From the NCBI GenBank assembly GCA_964509195.1, contig CAZDWJ010000005.1, positions 62,001-126,000 on the forward strand: DNA of 64,000 bases. The letters run 5' to 3'. Position 1 is the stretch's first letter. Each line of letters opens with the position of its first letter. Shown piece after piece: positions 23,914 to 33,696 of this stretch. The position numbers and the translations under genes are program-made. The notes beneath the pieces were generated by a model, which saw only the letters and a list, made by a program, of their open reading frames with translations, was not told the DNA's origin and ran no database searches. The stretch is from UBA4802 sp964509195. GTDB taxonomy: Bacteria; Spirochaetota; UBA4802; UB4802.

Positions 23914-25083
23914 TTAAACACCATTTTTCACAGTTCGCATTATATACATAAACAAAATTAATGCAATAACTTCAGCAACAACTGAAAATACTAAGATGTA
24001 CGTAATATTAATTTCGTACAGCCACCCCATTACACTTGCACCAATAAACATACAAACCCCATACGCTGTGTTAAAAATCCCATAGCCAGTGCCTCGCTTT
24101 TTAAGCGACGTCAGATCGGCTATTGCTGCACGCATAATCGTCTCGTGTATTGCCATCACCACTCCCCACAGAACAATTCCAATTATCACAGCTATCCAGT
24201 TAAAGGCAAAGACCAGTACCGGAATTATCGCCGAAATTACTGGAATGATTAATAGTACTTTCATACCTTTGGTATCATATAGTTTACCGATAATAATCGC
24301 ACATACCGCATCAACACCCATTGCAACTGCATACAGTAGCGGTATACTCATATCAGCAACTATACTCTCAGACTTTAAATGATATGCAATAACTGGAAAA
24401 CTTGCAAACCCAATAATGGCAAATGCAGAAAAGGCAGTATACAGCCAGAATGTTGGTGTCAAGGTATCAGGCAAGGTATTTTGTGTTGATATTGTTTCAA
24501 ATTTTTCAGGATGGGGAACAAGTAACCGTGCAGCAATTAATACGGCAATAAGAAGCACAAATGGGATCCACATAATTGTATATCCCAGGTTATAGTCTAC
24601 CACAAACGCAAATATGGCGGTAAATATTAATGGCCCTGCAATAGCTCCAATTTGATCCATGGCTTCGTGCAAACCAAATCCAAGGCCTCGCCCAACCTGT
24701 GTGGTTACCTGTGATAAAATTGTATCCTTTGCAGGACTGCGCAATGCTTTTCCAAGGCGCTCGGTAACTATCAAAAGAGCAGCAACCTGCCATAATCCAG
24801 TAAGTGCCAGAAGCGGTACCGACACAAGCAATCCATAGCCAATAAATGTGAACAACCAGTATGCCCTGGTTCTGTCGCTCACGTATCCTGAAACTAAGCG
24901 GATGGCATAACCAATAAACTCTCCCAATCCAGCAACAATACCAACCCACAGCGCACTGGCACCAAGTTCCTTTAAATACTGCGCATTGACACTCCGCGCA
25001 CCCTCGTAGATGATATCGCCAAGTAAGCTTATGATGCCAAAAAGAATGATGAACTGATAGGCACGTTTTGTTATATCAGTCAT
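23914..25083 (-). CDS. MFS transporter
   Basis: A multi-pass membrane protein of about 389 residues, starting at 25083 (MTDITKRAYQF) behind GGAGGAG; nine upstream codons in frame lack a binding site. The A-motif region is recognisable in RLVSGYVSDRTRAYW, between TM2 and TM3, and a second copy in GKLYDTKGMKVLL marks the other half. About twelve helices can be traced. The family resembles multidrug/unknown-substrate MFS proteins. Its start overlaps the end of the M23 peptidase gene by eight bases, and its stop abuts exonuclease III, so the three form an operon. Substrate unknown. Confidence 0.88.
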   Translation of the reverse strand: MTDITKRAYQFIILFGIISLLGDIIYEGARSVNAQYLKELGASALWVGIVAGLGEFIGYAIRLVSGYVSDRTRAYWLFTFIGYGLLVSVPLLALTGLWQVAALLIVTERLGKALRSPAKDTILSQVTTQVGRGLGFGLHEAMDQIGAIAGPLIFTAIFAFVVDYNLGYTIMWIPFVLLIAVLIAARLLVPHPEKFETISTQNTLPDTLTPTFWLYTAFSAFAIIGFASFPVIAYHLKSESIVADMSIPLLYAVAMGVDAVCAIIIGKLYDTKGMKVLLIIPVISAIIPVLVFAFNWIAVIIGIVLWGVVMAIHETIMRAAIADLTSLKKRGTGYGIFNTAYGVCMFIGASVMGWLYEINITYILVFSVVAEVIALILFMYIMRTVKNGV

Positions 25084-26227
25084 TGTACTCCTCCATATCA
25101 CGTAGTGCAAATATCCAGCGCAAATAGCGTTTGATATCGATAATATTCATATTATACCCCAAATACACCCCATCAACCCACAATTCAAAATGCAGATGTT
25201 GCCCTTCCTTTTTGCCCTGTGCCTCGCCAAGTAACCCAGAGTTACCTACCCATCCAATGCGTTGTCCCTTTTTTACAATTGTACCAACTTTAACCCTTTC
25301 ATCTATTTTTGATAAATGGTTGTACGTAGATAACACCCCATTTTTATGGTCAAGCCAAACCTGCCTGCCACCAAAAGAGCGCTTTATAAATGTTGCTGGA
25401 TTTTTTTGATAATAGAGCGATAGCTCCTTCCATTCATTTTCTGTAGGAGGAGTATAGTCAATATCAGCCCTCACCACAACGCCGTCTGCACACGCGAGCA
25501 CTGGTGTATTTTCATCAACCGATATTGGCAGAAAATTATCTTCATTGAAAAAATAAAATATATCAAGGCCATAATGAATGCCTCCACGGTATCCCCTGGG
25601 GGCATTGGGATAGCCAGAGTCATTTTCGGGGAATAATCCATTTTTTATGGGAAAGCAAAGATTATATAATCGCTTGTCATAATACTGCAATTTTGAACTA
25701 CCTGCATACACTGCTATTTCAGCAATTGCAGCATACCCTTCAATCATTGCATCTTGAGGAATGTAAATCCTGAAGGTACTGGCATCAATGCCATTTAGTT
25801 TTACCACAACGGTACGCTGGTAACGGCTATCGCTAAATTTTCCTTTTTTATCTTTTTGCATAAAATTAATACGGGAATAGTTAAACCATTTGCCATCATA
25901 CATAAACTGCAATATACAATAACGCAACGTTTTATAATTATCTTTTGTCCCTGCAGTAATTGCAATATCAGTTATGACCCGTTTAACAGCAAAGTCAATT
26001 TCAATCCACTGCTCCCCTCCCTGCATAGATATCCATGAAGATTTTTCATCGTCATCAATTGCTTTTTCGCCTTTGTGGTTTTTACTATAGTTGCTGCTGG
26101 TAGCATAGTATATTTTTTGCTGTGTGTTATTACCACAGATTATGTACTCCTTCCCCTGTGTGTTGCGTTTGGGAACAAAATTTGTGATTACAAAAAATGT
26201 AAGTAATGTTGAAATTGTTGTTTTCAT
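25076..26227 (-). CDS. M23 metallopeptidase with N-terminal discoidin-like domain
   Basis: The 383-residue protein has a short hydrophobic leader. A discoidin-like (F5/8 type C) carbohydrate-binding domain follows at about 40-175 (ENK-type pattern KAIDDDEKSSWIS; EIDFAVKRVITDIAITAG; FRIYIPQDAMIEGYAAIAEI). The LytM/M23 peptidase domain occupies about 215-370. Zinc and catalytic residues are visible: H218 and D222 (HYGLD), H304 (YNHLS), and H344/H346 (HLHFELW). It should cut peptidoglycan cross-bridges or other peptides in the envelope, guided by the binding domain. It overlaps its downstream MFS gene and its upstream SEC-C gene (four bases). Confidence 0.87.
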   Translation of the reverse strand: MKTTISTLLTFFVITNFVPKRNTQGKEYIICGNNTQQKIYYATSSNYSKNHKGEKAIDDDEKSSWISMQGGEQWIEIDFAVKRVITDIAITAGTKDNYKTLRYCILQFMYDGKWFNYSRINFMQKDKKGKFSDSRYQRTVVVKLNGIDASTFRIYIPQDAMIEGYAAIAEIAVYAGSSKLQYYDKRLYNLCFPIKNGLFPENDSGYPNAPRGYRGGIHYGLDIFYFFNEDNFLPISVDENTPVLACADGVVVRADIDYTPPTENEWKELSLYYQKNPATFIKRSFGGRQVWLDHKNGVLSTYNHLSKIDERVKVGTIVKKGQRIGWVGNSGLLGEAQGKKEGQHLHFELWVDGVYLGYNMNIIDIKRYLRWIFALRDMEEYND

Positions 26228-26499
26228 AAATTACTTCCACAGCATTTTTTATATTTTTTCCCACTACCATAGGAGCAGGAATCATTGCGGTTAATTTTTT
26301 TATTTTTATTGCTATTGNNNNNNNNNNNNNNNNNNTAACTATCGCAAACCTGCTTTCCATACTTAACCAGTATTTTCACAACTTCAGGAAGCGTTAAAAT
26401 ATTGATTTTGCAATCATTTGCAAACTTGTTAACATTTACCCATTTTGAAAATCTATTATCTACTGGTAGTTTATCCTGGTGCAAAACATATGCTATCAT
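26224..26499 (-). pseudogene. SEC-C-motif protein gene interrupted by an 18-N assembly gap
   Basis: The frame reads about 54 unrecognised residues (DKLPVDNRFSKWVNVNKFAN), then the N run, then NRNDSCSYGSGKKYKKCCGS, a SEC-C zinc-binding motif (CxC...CC). The SEC-C motif is found at the end of SecA and in many small proteins. Because the gap length is nominal, the reading frame across it and the real protein length are unknown; it may be an intact gene. It overlaps the M23 gene by four bases and may start its operon. Confidence 0.55.
26318..26335. other. assembly gap (18 N)
   Basis: Eighteen undefined bases join two contigs or mask a low-quality segment. The flanks are AT-rich and low-complexity on the left (TTTTTTTATTTTTATTGCTATTG). 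Confidence 0.99.
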
Positions 26500-26604
26500 A
26501 TCTATAATGAAAACCCCGTATACAGTATATCTTCAATTTGCAATTCATCAAGCTGTAAATATCATTGCAATTCTTTTTGCAGCTTTTCAGAAAGGAAATA
26601 TATT

Positions 26605-27552
26605 TTATTCATATTGCTTCTCAATAAATTTAATGATGTATGTTATCACTTCATTAACTGGCACATTGACGCTATATTGTTTTGCCAGTTCAACAACAGC
26701 TCCATTCAGTGCGTCTATCTCGGTGCGGCGTTTTGCCTGTATATCCTGAAGCATAGAAGAACGGTGCTCCCCTGTAGATGGCAACAACTTTGAATAAAAA
26801 ACATTAATATATTCTTCTGCATGGTTGTAATGCGTACTGTATCCTGCCCTATGCATAATTACAAACAACTCGTTAATTATATCGTTCATTATTTTTTTTG
26901 TATATTCCGATTTACCCAACTCACCATAGGGCACGTTAAAGATAGCCCCTAATGGATTCAATGCACAGTTATAGAGCATCTTTGCCCATATATCCTTACT
27001 TACATGATTTGTTACTTCTGCGGGCATGCCACCTTGAGTCATATGCCAGGCAAGAGGTTTAAGCGTGCTGATATCTGCCCCATACAACGATCCCATCCGT
27101 ATTGCATCAGCATGGACAGTAATATCAACATGGTAAAGTGCAGGTTTAATATAGCCTGTCATAACACGAGCATTATATATTCTGTGTGCATCAAAGTATT
27201 TGATAAATTGCTCAGCATTGCCCCATCCATTCTGAAATAACACTATTGGGCAGGTACCAATTATAAAAGCATAGTGGTGTAAAATTTGTGCGATAGCATC
27301 CGATAAGTAGGATTTAACGCATACACATACATAATCATAATTACTGCTCAAGCTATCCAGTGAATGGTATACGTTGAATTGATGTGGCTGTATAGTGCAC
27401 TGTCCAAGAACACCCGTTTTAACAATGCCATTTTCCTTGAGAGCACTTACTGTTGGTTCAACATCGATTATTGTTACATCATTGCCTGATGAAATGAGAC
27501 TTGATGCAATACCCAATCCAACAGCTCCACCACCGTATATCAATACCTTCAT
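26605..27552 (-). CDS. panE: ketopantoate reductase family protein (2-dehydropantoate 2-reductase)
   Basis: ApbA/PanE enzymes reduce ketopantoate to pantoate with NADPH in pantothenate synthesis. Visible motifs are the N-terminal Rossmann GGGAVGLGIA, VCVKSYLSDAI, the central Lys in WAKMLYNCALNPLGAIFNVP, and the C-terminal SMLQDIQAKRRTEIDALNGA, the family's hallmark end block. The length (315) is normal. GAGGAAA precedes the ATG. No other pantothenate gene is near, and paralogs with other 2-keto-acid substrates exist, so the symbol is provisional. It lies beside a transposase remnant, which may mark a region of rearrangement. Confidence 0.87.
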   Translation of the reverse strand: MKVLIYGGGAVGLGIASSLISSGNDVTIIDVEPTVSALKENGIVKTGVLGQCTIQPHQFNVYHSLDSLSSNYDYVCVCVKSYLSDAIAQILHHYAFIIGTCPIVLFQNGWGNAEQFIKYFDAHRIYNARVMTGYIKPALYHVDITVHADAIRMGSLYGADISTLKPLAWHMTQGGMPAEVTNHVSKDIWAKMLYNCALNPLGAIFNVPYGELGKSEYTKKIMNDIINELFVIMHRAGYSTHYNHAEEYINVFYSKLLPSTGEHRSSMLQDIQAKRRTEIDALNGAVVELAKQYSVNVPVNEVITYIIKFIEKQYE

Positions 27553-27664
27553 TTAGTTTCCTCACATTATTGCAATTCATAACTTTTAATAAAGTATCCC
27601 TACGCATCAAGTGTTGTAAACTGATATCCTTTTTTCAAGACATTTTTACGCATTGAAAAAACCC

Positions 27665-27944
27665 TCATTTGCTAAATTCTTTTCCATTATCAAACGTAAG
27701 TGTCTTAATACTTTTAAGGGGCATATCTTCTGCTACTTCTATTATTGCTCTGGTTACGGTTTTGACATCTTTTGAAGGAAGTTTGAGTTCGATACTATAT
27801 ACACTCGTCCTGTCTACTAACATAAGCTAGTAGGCTTCTTTCCTTTTGCTTTCAATCAAATCACCTTCAAAATGTCCTACTTGAATACACAATTTTTTGG
27901 ATGACTTCTTTGTCATTTTGCTGTAAATGTGTAAAGTGCCTCAT
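27665..27944 (-). pseudogene. IS30-family transposase remnant, internally deleted and frameshifted
   Basis: On the minus strand an ATG at 27944 opens MRHFTHLQQNDKEVIQKI, which resembles an IS30 transposase N-terminus. Almost at once, in another frame, VGHFEGDLIESKRKEAY appears, matching the IGHWEGDLI start of the catalytic domain. After a second frameshift comes LVDRTSVYSIELKLPSKDVK, followed by TVTRAII and IKTLTFDNGKEFS, the second catalytic aspartate region. The frame stops at 27665. The helix-turn-helix region, most of the centre and the C-terminus are missing, so it cannot be active. An 8-bp hairpin (27975-27994) lies just upstream. Confidence 0.75.
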
Positions 27945-27974
27945 AAGAGCATCCTTCCGTGTTATTGTAATGAT

Positions 27975-27994
27975 ACAATCAGGTTACTGATTGT
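27975..27994. repeat. 8-bp hairpin beside the IS30 remnant
   Basis: ACAATCAG (27975-27982) and CTGATTGT (27987-27994) are perfectly complementary, with a GTTA loop. It may belong to the old element's end, but I cannot match it to a partner inverted repeat on the other side. There is no convincing T-run for a terminator. Confidence 0.4.
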
Positions 27995-28079
27995 GCTCCT
28001 TATAAGGCTATATTTTTTTATTTTGTGTTGCATCTCATCCTAGAATTTGCCTATAAATTTTTATTTTTCTCAATTTCTT

Positions 28080-29876
28080 CTATTTCTTCCATAGTCGCTG
28101 TCTAAGACCCGATGTACGTACAGTGGGATTTTTTATCATAAATAGCACTGTCTGCTTTTTGCCTATCACCGTTAATTGCTTCCTGGCACGCGTGACAGCA
28201 GTATATAGCAGTTCCCGTGTTAATAACATCTTCCAATTTTCTTTTTGAGTAATATCAATGTGCGGCAGTACCAGCATCACTCTGTCAAACTCTGAACCTT
28301 GGCTTTTGTGCACGGTGATGCTGTAGGCTGGCATATATGCTGTTAAAAGCGACGGATTAATCTTCCGGTACCCATCCACAGTAGAAAAATATACTGCATC
28401 ATCCTGCGCATTGTAAATTCCTGTATCACCATTAAACACCTGCAGGTTATAATCATTGGCTGTCACCATAATAATTCTTCCGTTATACCACTCATCTGCA
28501 ACAGTAGTTTTTAACTGCTTCTCAATTAAAGTGTTAAATGATTCCACACCCCACGGACCTTCATTAAACGCTGAAAGAATGGCAAATTGACTTATACGTT
28601 CAAACGCCTGTTCATTGGTTCCTTGCATAATCTGCCTGTAATGCAAATCGGCATAGTGGCGTATTTCATTATAAAGCCATTCTAATGAATCATACTCTTT
28701 GCATTCTACATCGGCGTAGGTATTGTCCAACACTGCTAAAGCTTTTTCTTCATTGTTATTTCTTATGGCTTCTGCTAACGCAGCAATTCCGCTGCCAGCA
28801 TCAAACCTGTATGTTTTTTGCAAGATAACAATGTTATCTCTTATGGGATGGATTTTTTTGTTAGTATCGACAATTGCCACTCCACATTCCTGTAATAATT
28901 GTTTTCCTCTATCAGTATAAGCATATTCCGATGCGCCCCAGCACACATCGCCAAAGAATGCACCCGCTTCAACTGACGAAAGCTGATCCTTATCCCCCAC
29001 AAGGATAATGCGGGCATCCTGTTTTATTGCTTTGCACAATTTTGCCATTAAAGGAATATCCACCATTGAGCATTCATCAACAATAATTACATCATGCGGC
29101 AAGCGGTTTTCTTCATTATAGTAAAATTCAAGCTCACCTTTTTGGTATCCAAGCAATCTATGTATGGTAAAAGCTTTTTCCGGGAATACTGTATGCAGTT
29201 CGCTGGCCACATAGCGTTCCTTAAACTGAGCTATCGCTTGCATTAAACGCGACGCTGCTTTTCCCGTTGGCGCACACAACGCTATTTTGCAATTCTTATT
29301 ATTTTGTAACAGATGATACACTATTGCTGCTATCACTGTGGTTTTACCCGTACCCGGCCCGCCTGAAATAACACATAACCTGTGCATTAGTGCAGTAAGC
29401 TGTGCAAGAATCTGTTCTTCAGCAAATTGCATTGCCAAGGACTTCATATTTTTTAACACATCACTGATTGGCACGTGCTCATTGTGCTGCGTTCCAACAG
29501 TATGCACATCTTCAAAAAATTGATAAATAGTATTTTCATAATTCCAGTAGCGGTACAGATAGCAATTCCCATTGTGGTAAACCAGCGGCTTTACCATCCC
29601 ATTGCCATTACTTATTGCATTGCACCCAAAGATTATTTCCTCAAGCTTTTTCACAGGCGGAAACGTAATCTGTGGCACATTATCCATATCTTCATATATT
29701 ATCTCACTTAATTTTTTATGTGCGATAGTTACTGGTGAAAGGCAGCTATGCCCGTGAGCAGCTAAATAGCTTGTACAAAAGATTATTGCTTTACACACAT
29801 CATCATCGCAGTGATACTTTTTGCAGATGAAATCCGCAAAGTGATAGTGAATGCTTTTTGTATAGTCAATATTCAT
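28080..29876 (-). CDS. recD: RecD, exonuclease V alpha subunit (helicase)
   Basis: RecD is the 5'-3' helicase of the RecBCD complex. The 598-residue protein has a helical N-terminal domain (about 1-150), Walker A SGGPGTGKT at 171-179, DEAD-like VIIVDECSMVD, motif III ILVGDKDQLSSV, and the C-terminal UvrD-like block YSITVHKSQGSEFDRVMLVL with LLYTAVTRARKQL. Length and order are those of RecD rather than the longer stand-alone RecD2. The start overlaps recB by four bases (ATGA). It is the last gene of the recC-recB-recD operon; an IS30 remnant lies just downstream. Confidence 0.95.
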   Translation of the reverse strand: MNIDYTKSIHYHFADFICKKYHCDDDVCKAIIFCTSYLAAHGHSCLSPVTIAHKKLSEIIYEDMDNVPQITFPPVKKLEEIIFGCNAISNGNGMVKPLVYHNGNCYLYRYWNYENTIYQFFEDVHTVGTQHNEHVPISDVLKNMKSLAMQFAEEQILAQLTALMHRLCVISGGPGTGKTTVIAAIVYHLLQNNKNCKIALCAPTGKAASRLMQAIAQFKERYVASELHTVFPEKAFTIHRLLGYQKGELEFYYNEENRLPHDVIIVDECSMVDIPLMAKLCKAIKQDARIILVGDKDQLSSVEAGAFFGDVCWGASEYAYTDRGKQLLQECGVAIVDTNKKIHPIRDNIVILQKTYRFDAGSGIAALAEAIRNNNEEKALAVLDNTYADVECKEYDSLEWLYNEIRHYADLHYRQIMQGTNEQAFERISQFAILSAFNEGPWGVESFNTLIEKQLKTTVADEWYNGRIIMVTANDYNLQVFNGDTGIYNAQDDAVYFSTVDGYRKINPSLLTAYMPAYSITVHKSQGSEFDRVMLVLPHIDITQKENWKMLLTRELLYTAVTRARKQLTVIGKKQTVLFMIKNPTVRTSGLRQRLWKK

Positions 29877-32800
29877 ACTGCTACACCGTGTAAAAGTGTA
29901 CTAATCTTTTCTATGAAGGTTGCATCCGGTTTGTCGTAAAATATCCCATACTGGTTGCCTTTTTGTGCGTCAACTCCCCGCACAAATATATAAAATATTC
30001 CACCAAAATGTTTATCATATGAATATGATTTTCCCTGCACCAATTGCAGATAGCGATGCAATGCAACTGTATAAATAGTATACTGTAAAAAGTAAAGATG
30101 CTGCGCTATTGGCGGTGTAAGTTTACTGCTATGGTAATCATCCAGTGACGTGCCAAGCAGGTTTGTTTTCCAGTCAACGATGTAATATACATTGTTGTGT
30201 TCAAAAATCATATCGATTTTACCATTCATAAAACCATTTATTGATCCAAATGAAATATTCTGCAGTGCCTGGCCATACTGCCGTGTAAAAAGGCTATGTT
30301 CGTTAAAACAATCTATAAGTTTTTTGCTAGTAAGCTCTGTTATTGGATAGTAAAATTCAACCTCATTGCGCCGCTTATTGTGTGGTATGTGCATAAGTGA
30401 TATAAATGATTCTTTTAATTCCACTGAAAGTACATTGCGTACCATTGTTGCAACAACTTCTGTCCATTGTGCGTCAATGTTATATCTTTTGAATGCGTTC
30501 TGAATAGTAACTGGCAATGTTTCATCTGTCACATTTGTAAAATCTATTTCTTCAAATATGGTATGTATGCATAAACCTGTAATAGAACCAGCGGGCAAGG
30601 TAAATATATTCAATTCATTGGATTTTACCTGTGTTAAAACTGGTATATGTATTTCATCGCTTCGTTCGTCATCTTTTTTATACGACAGCGCGGTGTAACT
30701 GGTAAGCTGCCATCCTTGCTGTATACTTCCTTCAATTGTCCTGATTGTTTGTGGCTGTATAACATCCAACGCGGAAGTTTTGTGCGACACTGCTATGATA
30801 TCTTTGATTTGTATGATTTTTATGCTGTTACATTCACTGGCCAATTGTTCTAATTGTTTGAGCATTGATTCTGTATTGTAGTCCATTCCTTTATGTAAAA
30901 AATTTCCTACAGCTTCGTTTTCATTAGCCCCATTGCGAAAATGAAGCAGGTAGCTTAATGCCGATTTGTTAGTTCCATTAATCACTCCCCAACCAACATA
31001 GCAGCGGTACTTAGCGCGCGTCATTGCTACGTATGCAAGACGTATATCTTCGGCAAGTGTTTCTTTTCGTGCTTTGAATTCATATTCTTTATAAATTATA
31101 TTTGCAAATAGTTTGTCATTTTCATTAAACAAGTACCCTATAAGTTCTTTTTCGTTGTCTGCATTAAATTTAAAACAAACCTCTGGTTTATAGTCATTTT
31201 CATCGTGAAACACAAACGGATCATCAAGTTTAGAAGTATCAAACAAAAACGGACAAAACACAACAGGATATTCTAAACCTTTGCTTGCGTGTATTGTAAC
31301 AATCTTCACTGCATTTGCATCTGATTCCAATCGTAATTGTTGTTCTTCTACTTCAGCTTTTGCATATATGGCTTTTTTTAACCATTCAACTAGCGCCTCA
31401 GGATCCAATTTCTTTGTTCTCTCCACAGTGGCAAGTATTTCTGCACAGTGCATAATATTGGTAATGACTCGCTCACCATCTTCATACTGTAATAGATGCT
31501 CTTTTACAGTAACTATCGCATCTTTATTTTTTATTTGTTCTACCAAAGTATCTAAAAGTAATGTGTGCAGCATTACAATGACGCCTTTTTTATTCCACAC
31601 ATCATAGTAGTGTGCAAATTGCATTTTTATGGCATCAAAGGCATTGTTATTTTCAAGTGCAATAATATCCTTTGCAGCAAATCCATAAAAGCTTGTGATA
31701 AGCGCTCGCTTTATATCAGTGGTAGATGCAGGATTAATGACTGCTTCTAGTATGTGCAAAAATTCCCACACTTCACTTGTTGTAAATACAGACTCGGTGC
31801 TTCGTATTACACTATTAATACCGGATTTACGCAATACCTCTTGCACCATTGTTGCTTCTTTATTTTTTCGCACCAGCACCGCTATGTCACTGTACTGTAA
31901 CGGCCTTCCTTCTATTGTAAAGTTTCTTTGTATTAGATTCTGGATTTCTGCAGCTATATGGTTTGCTACAATCCTTCGTGCAATACCTATTGGCAGCTTT
32001 TGATCTTCTTCATTAACAAACCATATATACAGTGCACCATCAGCATCAAACTCTGAAGATGCAATTTTAGACTCAACAAGATGATACTGTATCTTTTCAA
32101 ATACAAATGGATTGCTATGCTTTCCATAAATGGTATTGATTGCACTGGTCAATGCAGGTGTGGATCGGTAACTGTGCTTTAAGTTATATATTGTACGTGC
32201 TTTACTTTGCGCTTTGATATAGGCAAACACATCAGCTCCTCTAAAGCTGTAAATTGCCTGTTTTGGATCACCAATTGTGTAAAGAGTATAGCCCCGTTTA
32301 TTGAAGATTGTTGTAAATATGCTGTACTGCAGTGGATCGGTATCCTGGAACTCATCTATAAGAGCTGCGCTAAAGCGGCTGCGTACTTTTTTTGCAAGTT
32401 CACTATCTGGATTATCCTGCAATGCTCTGTGCATATCGGCAAGAATATCTTTAAAGGAATGAACATTCCACCTTTCACGGTAGTGCTGATATCGATGGTT
32501 GTGATAGCTAATAAATTTTCTAAATGCAGCTATAATGTGTTTTTTCAGTTCTAATACTAATGCATCACATTTATCTAACAAACTGAAAAAATTATGCAAT
32601 TCATAATTTTTTTTCTTTTTTTTATAATTACCTTTAAATCTATTAATCAATGAAGATAGGGAAAATTTATTAACCTTATTCAAAATTTCATCATTTAATA
32701 TATTATATATAGCTAAATTAAAAAAAATATTTTTCATCTCTTCAATATCATTTTCAGAATAACTGTTCCTGCTCAATACTTCATTAAAAACTGCCTGTTT

Positions 32801-33571
32801 AAAATTATTGTTAATTGATTCAAATTCCTGTTCAAAACATGTCTTTATTTGAGCAATCAAACCGTTAAGTTCAGAAATTATTTGTTTGCATTTTTGTGGA
32901 TTAAACTTAACTTTAGGTAACACTTCAACCTGAGGATCATTAGGTAATTTCTTTATAAGATTGGTCAGACTCTTTACAAAATTCTCTTCTTGTTGCACTA
33001 AAATACCTACAAACTCTTTTCCAATGGGTGCAATAACATTATAATAAAAATCCTCCACCACACGCTGTACGTATGTACTTTCATCTTCAATAAGCTCACT
33101 TCCAAACAGCGTACCACTCTCAAATGCAAAATCCGTAAGCATCCGCCTGCAAAAACTGTGTATAGTATAAATGTGTGCGGTATCTATCTCGTTTAATGCT
33201 AATGCTAATTTATTAGATATTTTTTTATTCAATTCACTGTTTTTACTAATTATACTTTGCAAATAGCTGTATATGTCTGCATTTTTCTTTATATCATCTT
33301 CTTGTGCCCTTCCAGAAAGGATGTCACTGGCTATTTTAACAACCTGACGTATCCTGCTTCTTAGCTCTTCTGTGGCTGCGTTGGTAAATGTAACAACTAA
33401 AATTTTATCCATACCAATATCTTTTTCTACTATTAGCCGTAAGTATAATCGAGTTATTGTGTATGTTTTGCCTGTACCGGCACTTGCTTCAATGCAATAT
33501 ATGCCATCACCAAGTGCATAATCTTGAAAATTGTCTACCTGAATGTATTTTATCTTGTTCATAAGCGGCAT
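29873..33571 (-). CDS. recB: RecB, exonuclease V beta subunit (helicase-nuclease)
   Basis: RecB supplies the 3'-5' helicase and the only nuclease of RecBCD. Seen here: Walker A EASAGTGKTYTITRLY, the long 1B-like insert, ALIDEFQDTDPLQYSIF, GDPKQAIYSFRGAD, VKIVTIHASKGLEYPVVF and RLAYVAMTRAKYRC. The C-terminal nuclease has the metal-binding GKIDMIFEHNNVYYIVDWKT, so it should be active. A GTG (33583) and an ATG four codons later (33571) are both possible starts; I prefer the ATG. It lies about 110 bases after recC and overlaps recD. The product of about 1230 residues is of normal size. It loads RecA after Chi recognition in known systems. Confidence 0.95.
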   Translation of the reverse strand: MPLMNKIKYIQVDNFQDYALGDGIYCIEASAGTGKTYTITRLYLRLIVEKDIGMDKILVVTFTNAATEELRSRIRQVVKIASDILSGRAQEDDIKKNADIYSYLQSIISKNSELNKKISNKLALALNEIDTAHIYTIHSFCRRMLTDFAFESGTLFGSELIEDESTYVQRVVEDFYYNVIAPIGKEFVGILVQQEENFVKSLTNLIKKLPNDPQVEVLPKVKFNPQKCKQIISELNGLIAQIKTCFEQEFESINNNFKQAVFNEVLSRNSYSENDIEEMKNIFFNLAIYNILNDEILNKVNKFSLSSLINRFKGNYKKKKKNYELHNFFSLLDKCDALVLELKKHIIAAFRKFISYHNHRYQHYRERWNVHSFKDILADMHRALQDNPDSELAKKVRSRFSAALIDEFQDTDPLQYSIFTTIFNKRGYTLYTIGDPKQAIYSFRGADVFAYIKAQSKARTIYNLKHSYRSTPALTSAINTIYGKHSNPFVFEKIQYHLVESKIASSEFDADGALYIWFVNEEDQKLPIGIARRIVANHIAAEIQNLIQRNFTIEGRPLQYSDIAVLVRKNKEATMVQEVLRKSGINSVIRSTESVFTTSEVWEFLHILEAVINPASTTDIKRALITSFYGFAAKDIIALENNNAFDAIKMQFAHYYDVWNKKGVIVMLHTLLLDTLVEQIKNKDAIVTVKEHLLQYEDGERVITNIMHCAEILATVERTKKLDPEALVEWLKKAIYAKAEVEEQQLRLESDANAVKIVTIHASKGLEYPVVFCPFLFDTSKLDDPFVFHDENDYKPEVCFKFNADNEKELIGYLFNENDKLFANIIYKEYEFKARKETLAEDIRLAYVAMTRAKYRCYVGWGVINGTNKSALSYLLHFRNGANENEAVGNFLHKGMDYNTESMLKQLEQLASECNSIKIIQIKDIIAVSHKTSALDVIQPQTIRTIEGSIQQGWQLTSYTALSYKKDDERSDEIHIPVLTQVKSNELNIFTLPAGSITGLCIHTIFEEIDFTNVTDETLPVTIQNAFKRYNIDAQWTEVVATMVRNVLSVELKESFISLMHIPHNKRRNEVEFYYPITELTSKKLIDCFNEHSLFTRQYGQALQNISFGSINGFMNGKIDMIFEHNNVYYIVDWKTNLLGTSLDDYHSSKLTPPIAQHLYFLQYTIYTVALHRYLQLVQGKSYSYDKHFGGIFYIFVRGVDAQKGNQYGIFYDKPDATFIEKISTLLHGVAV

Positions 33572-33696
33572 ATCGTTTGACACTTTAATTTACTCTAACT
33601 TATTAAAATAATTATGTGACATGTGATTTTTTATCTTGAATACGATTTTAACATAACATCCTAATCATCTATAATTGTTCACCATTACATTATCTC

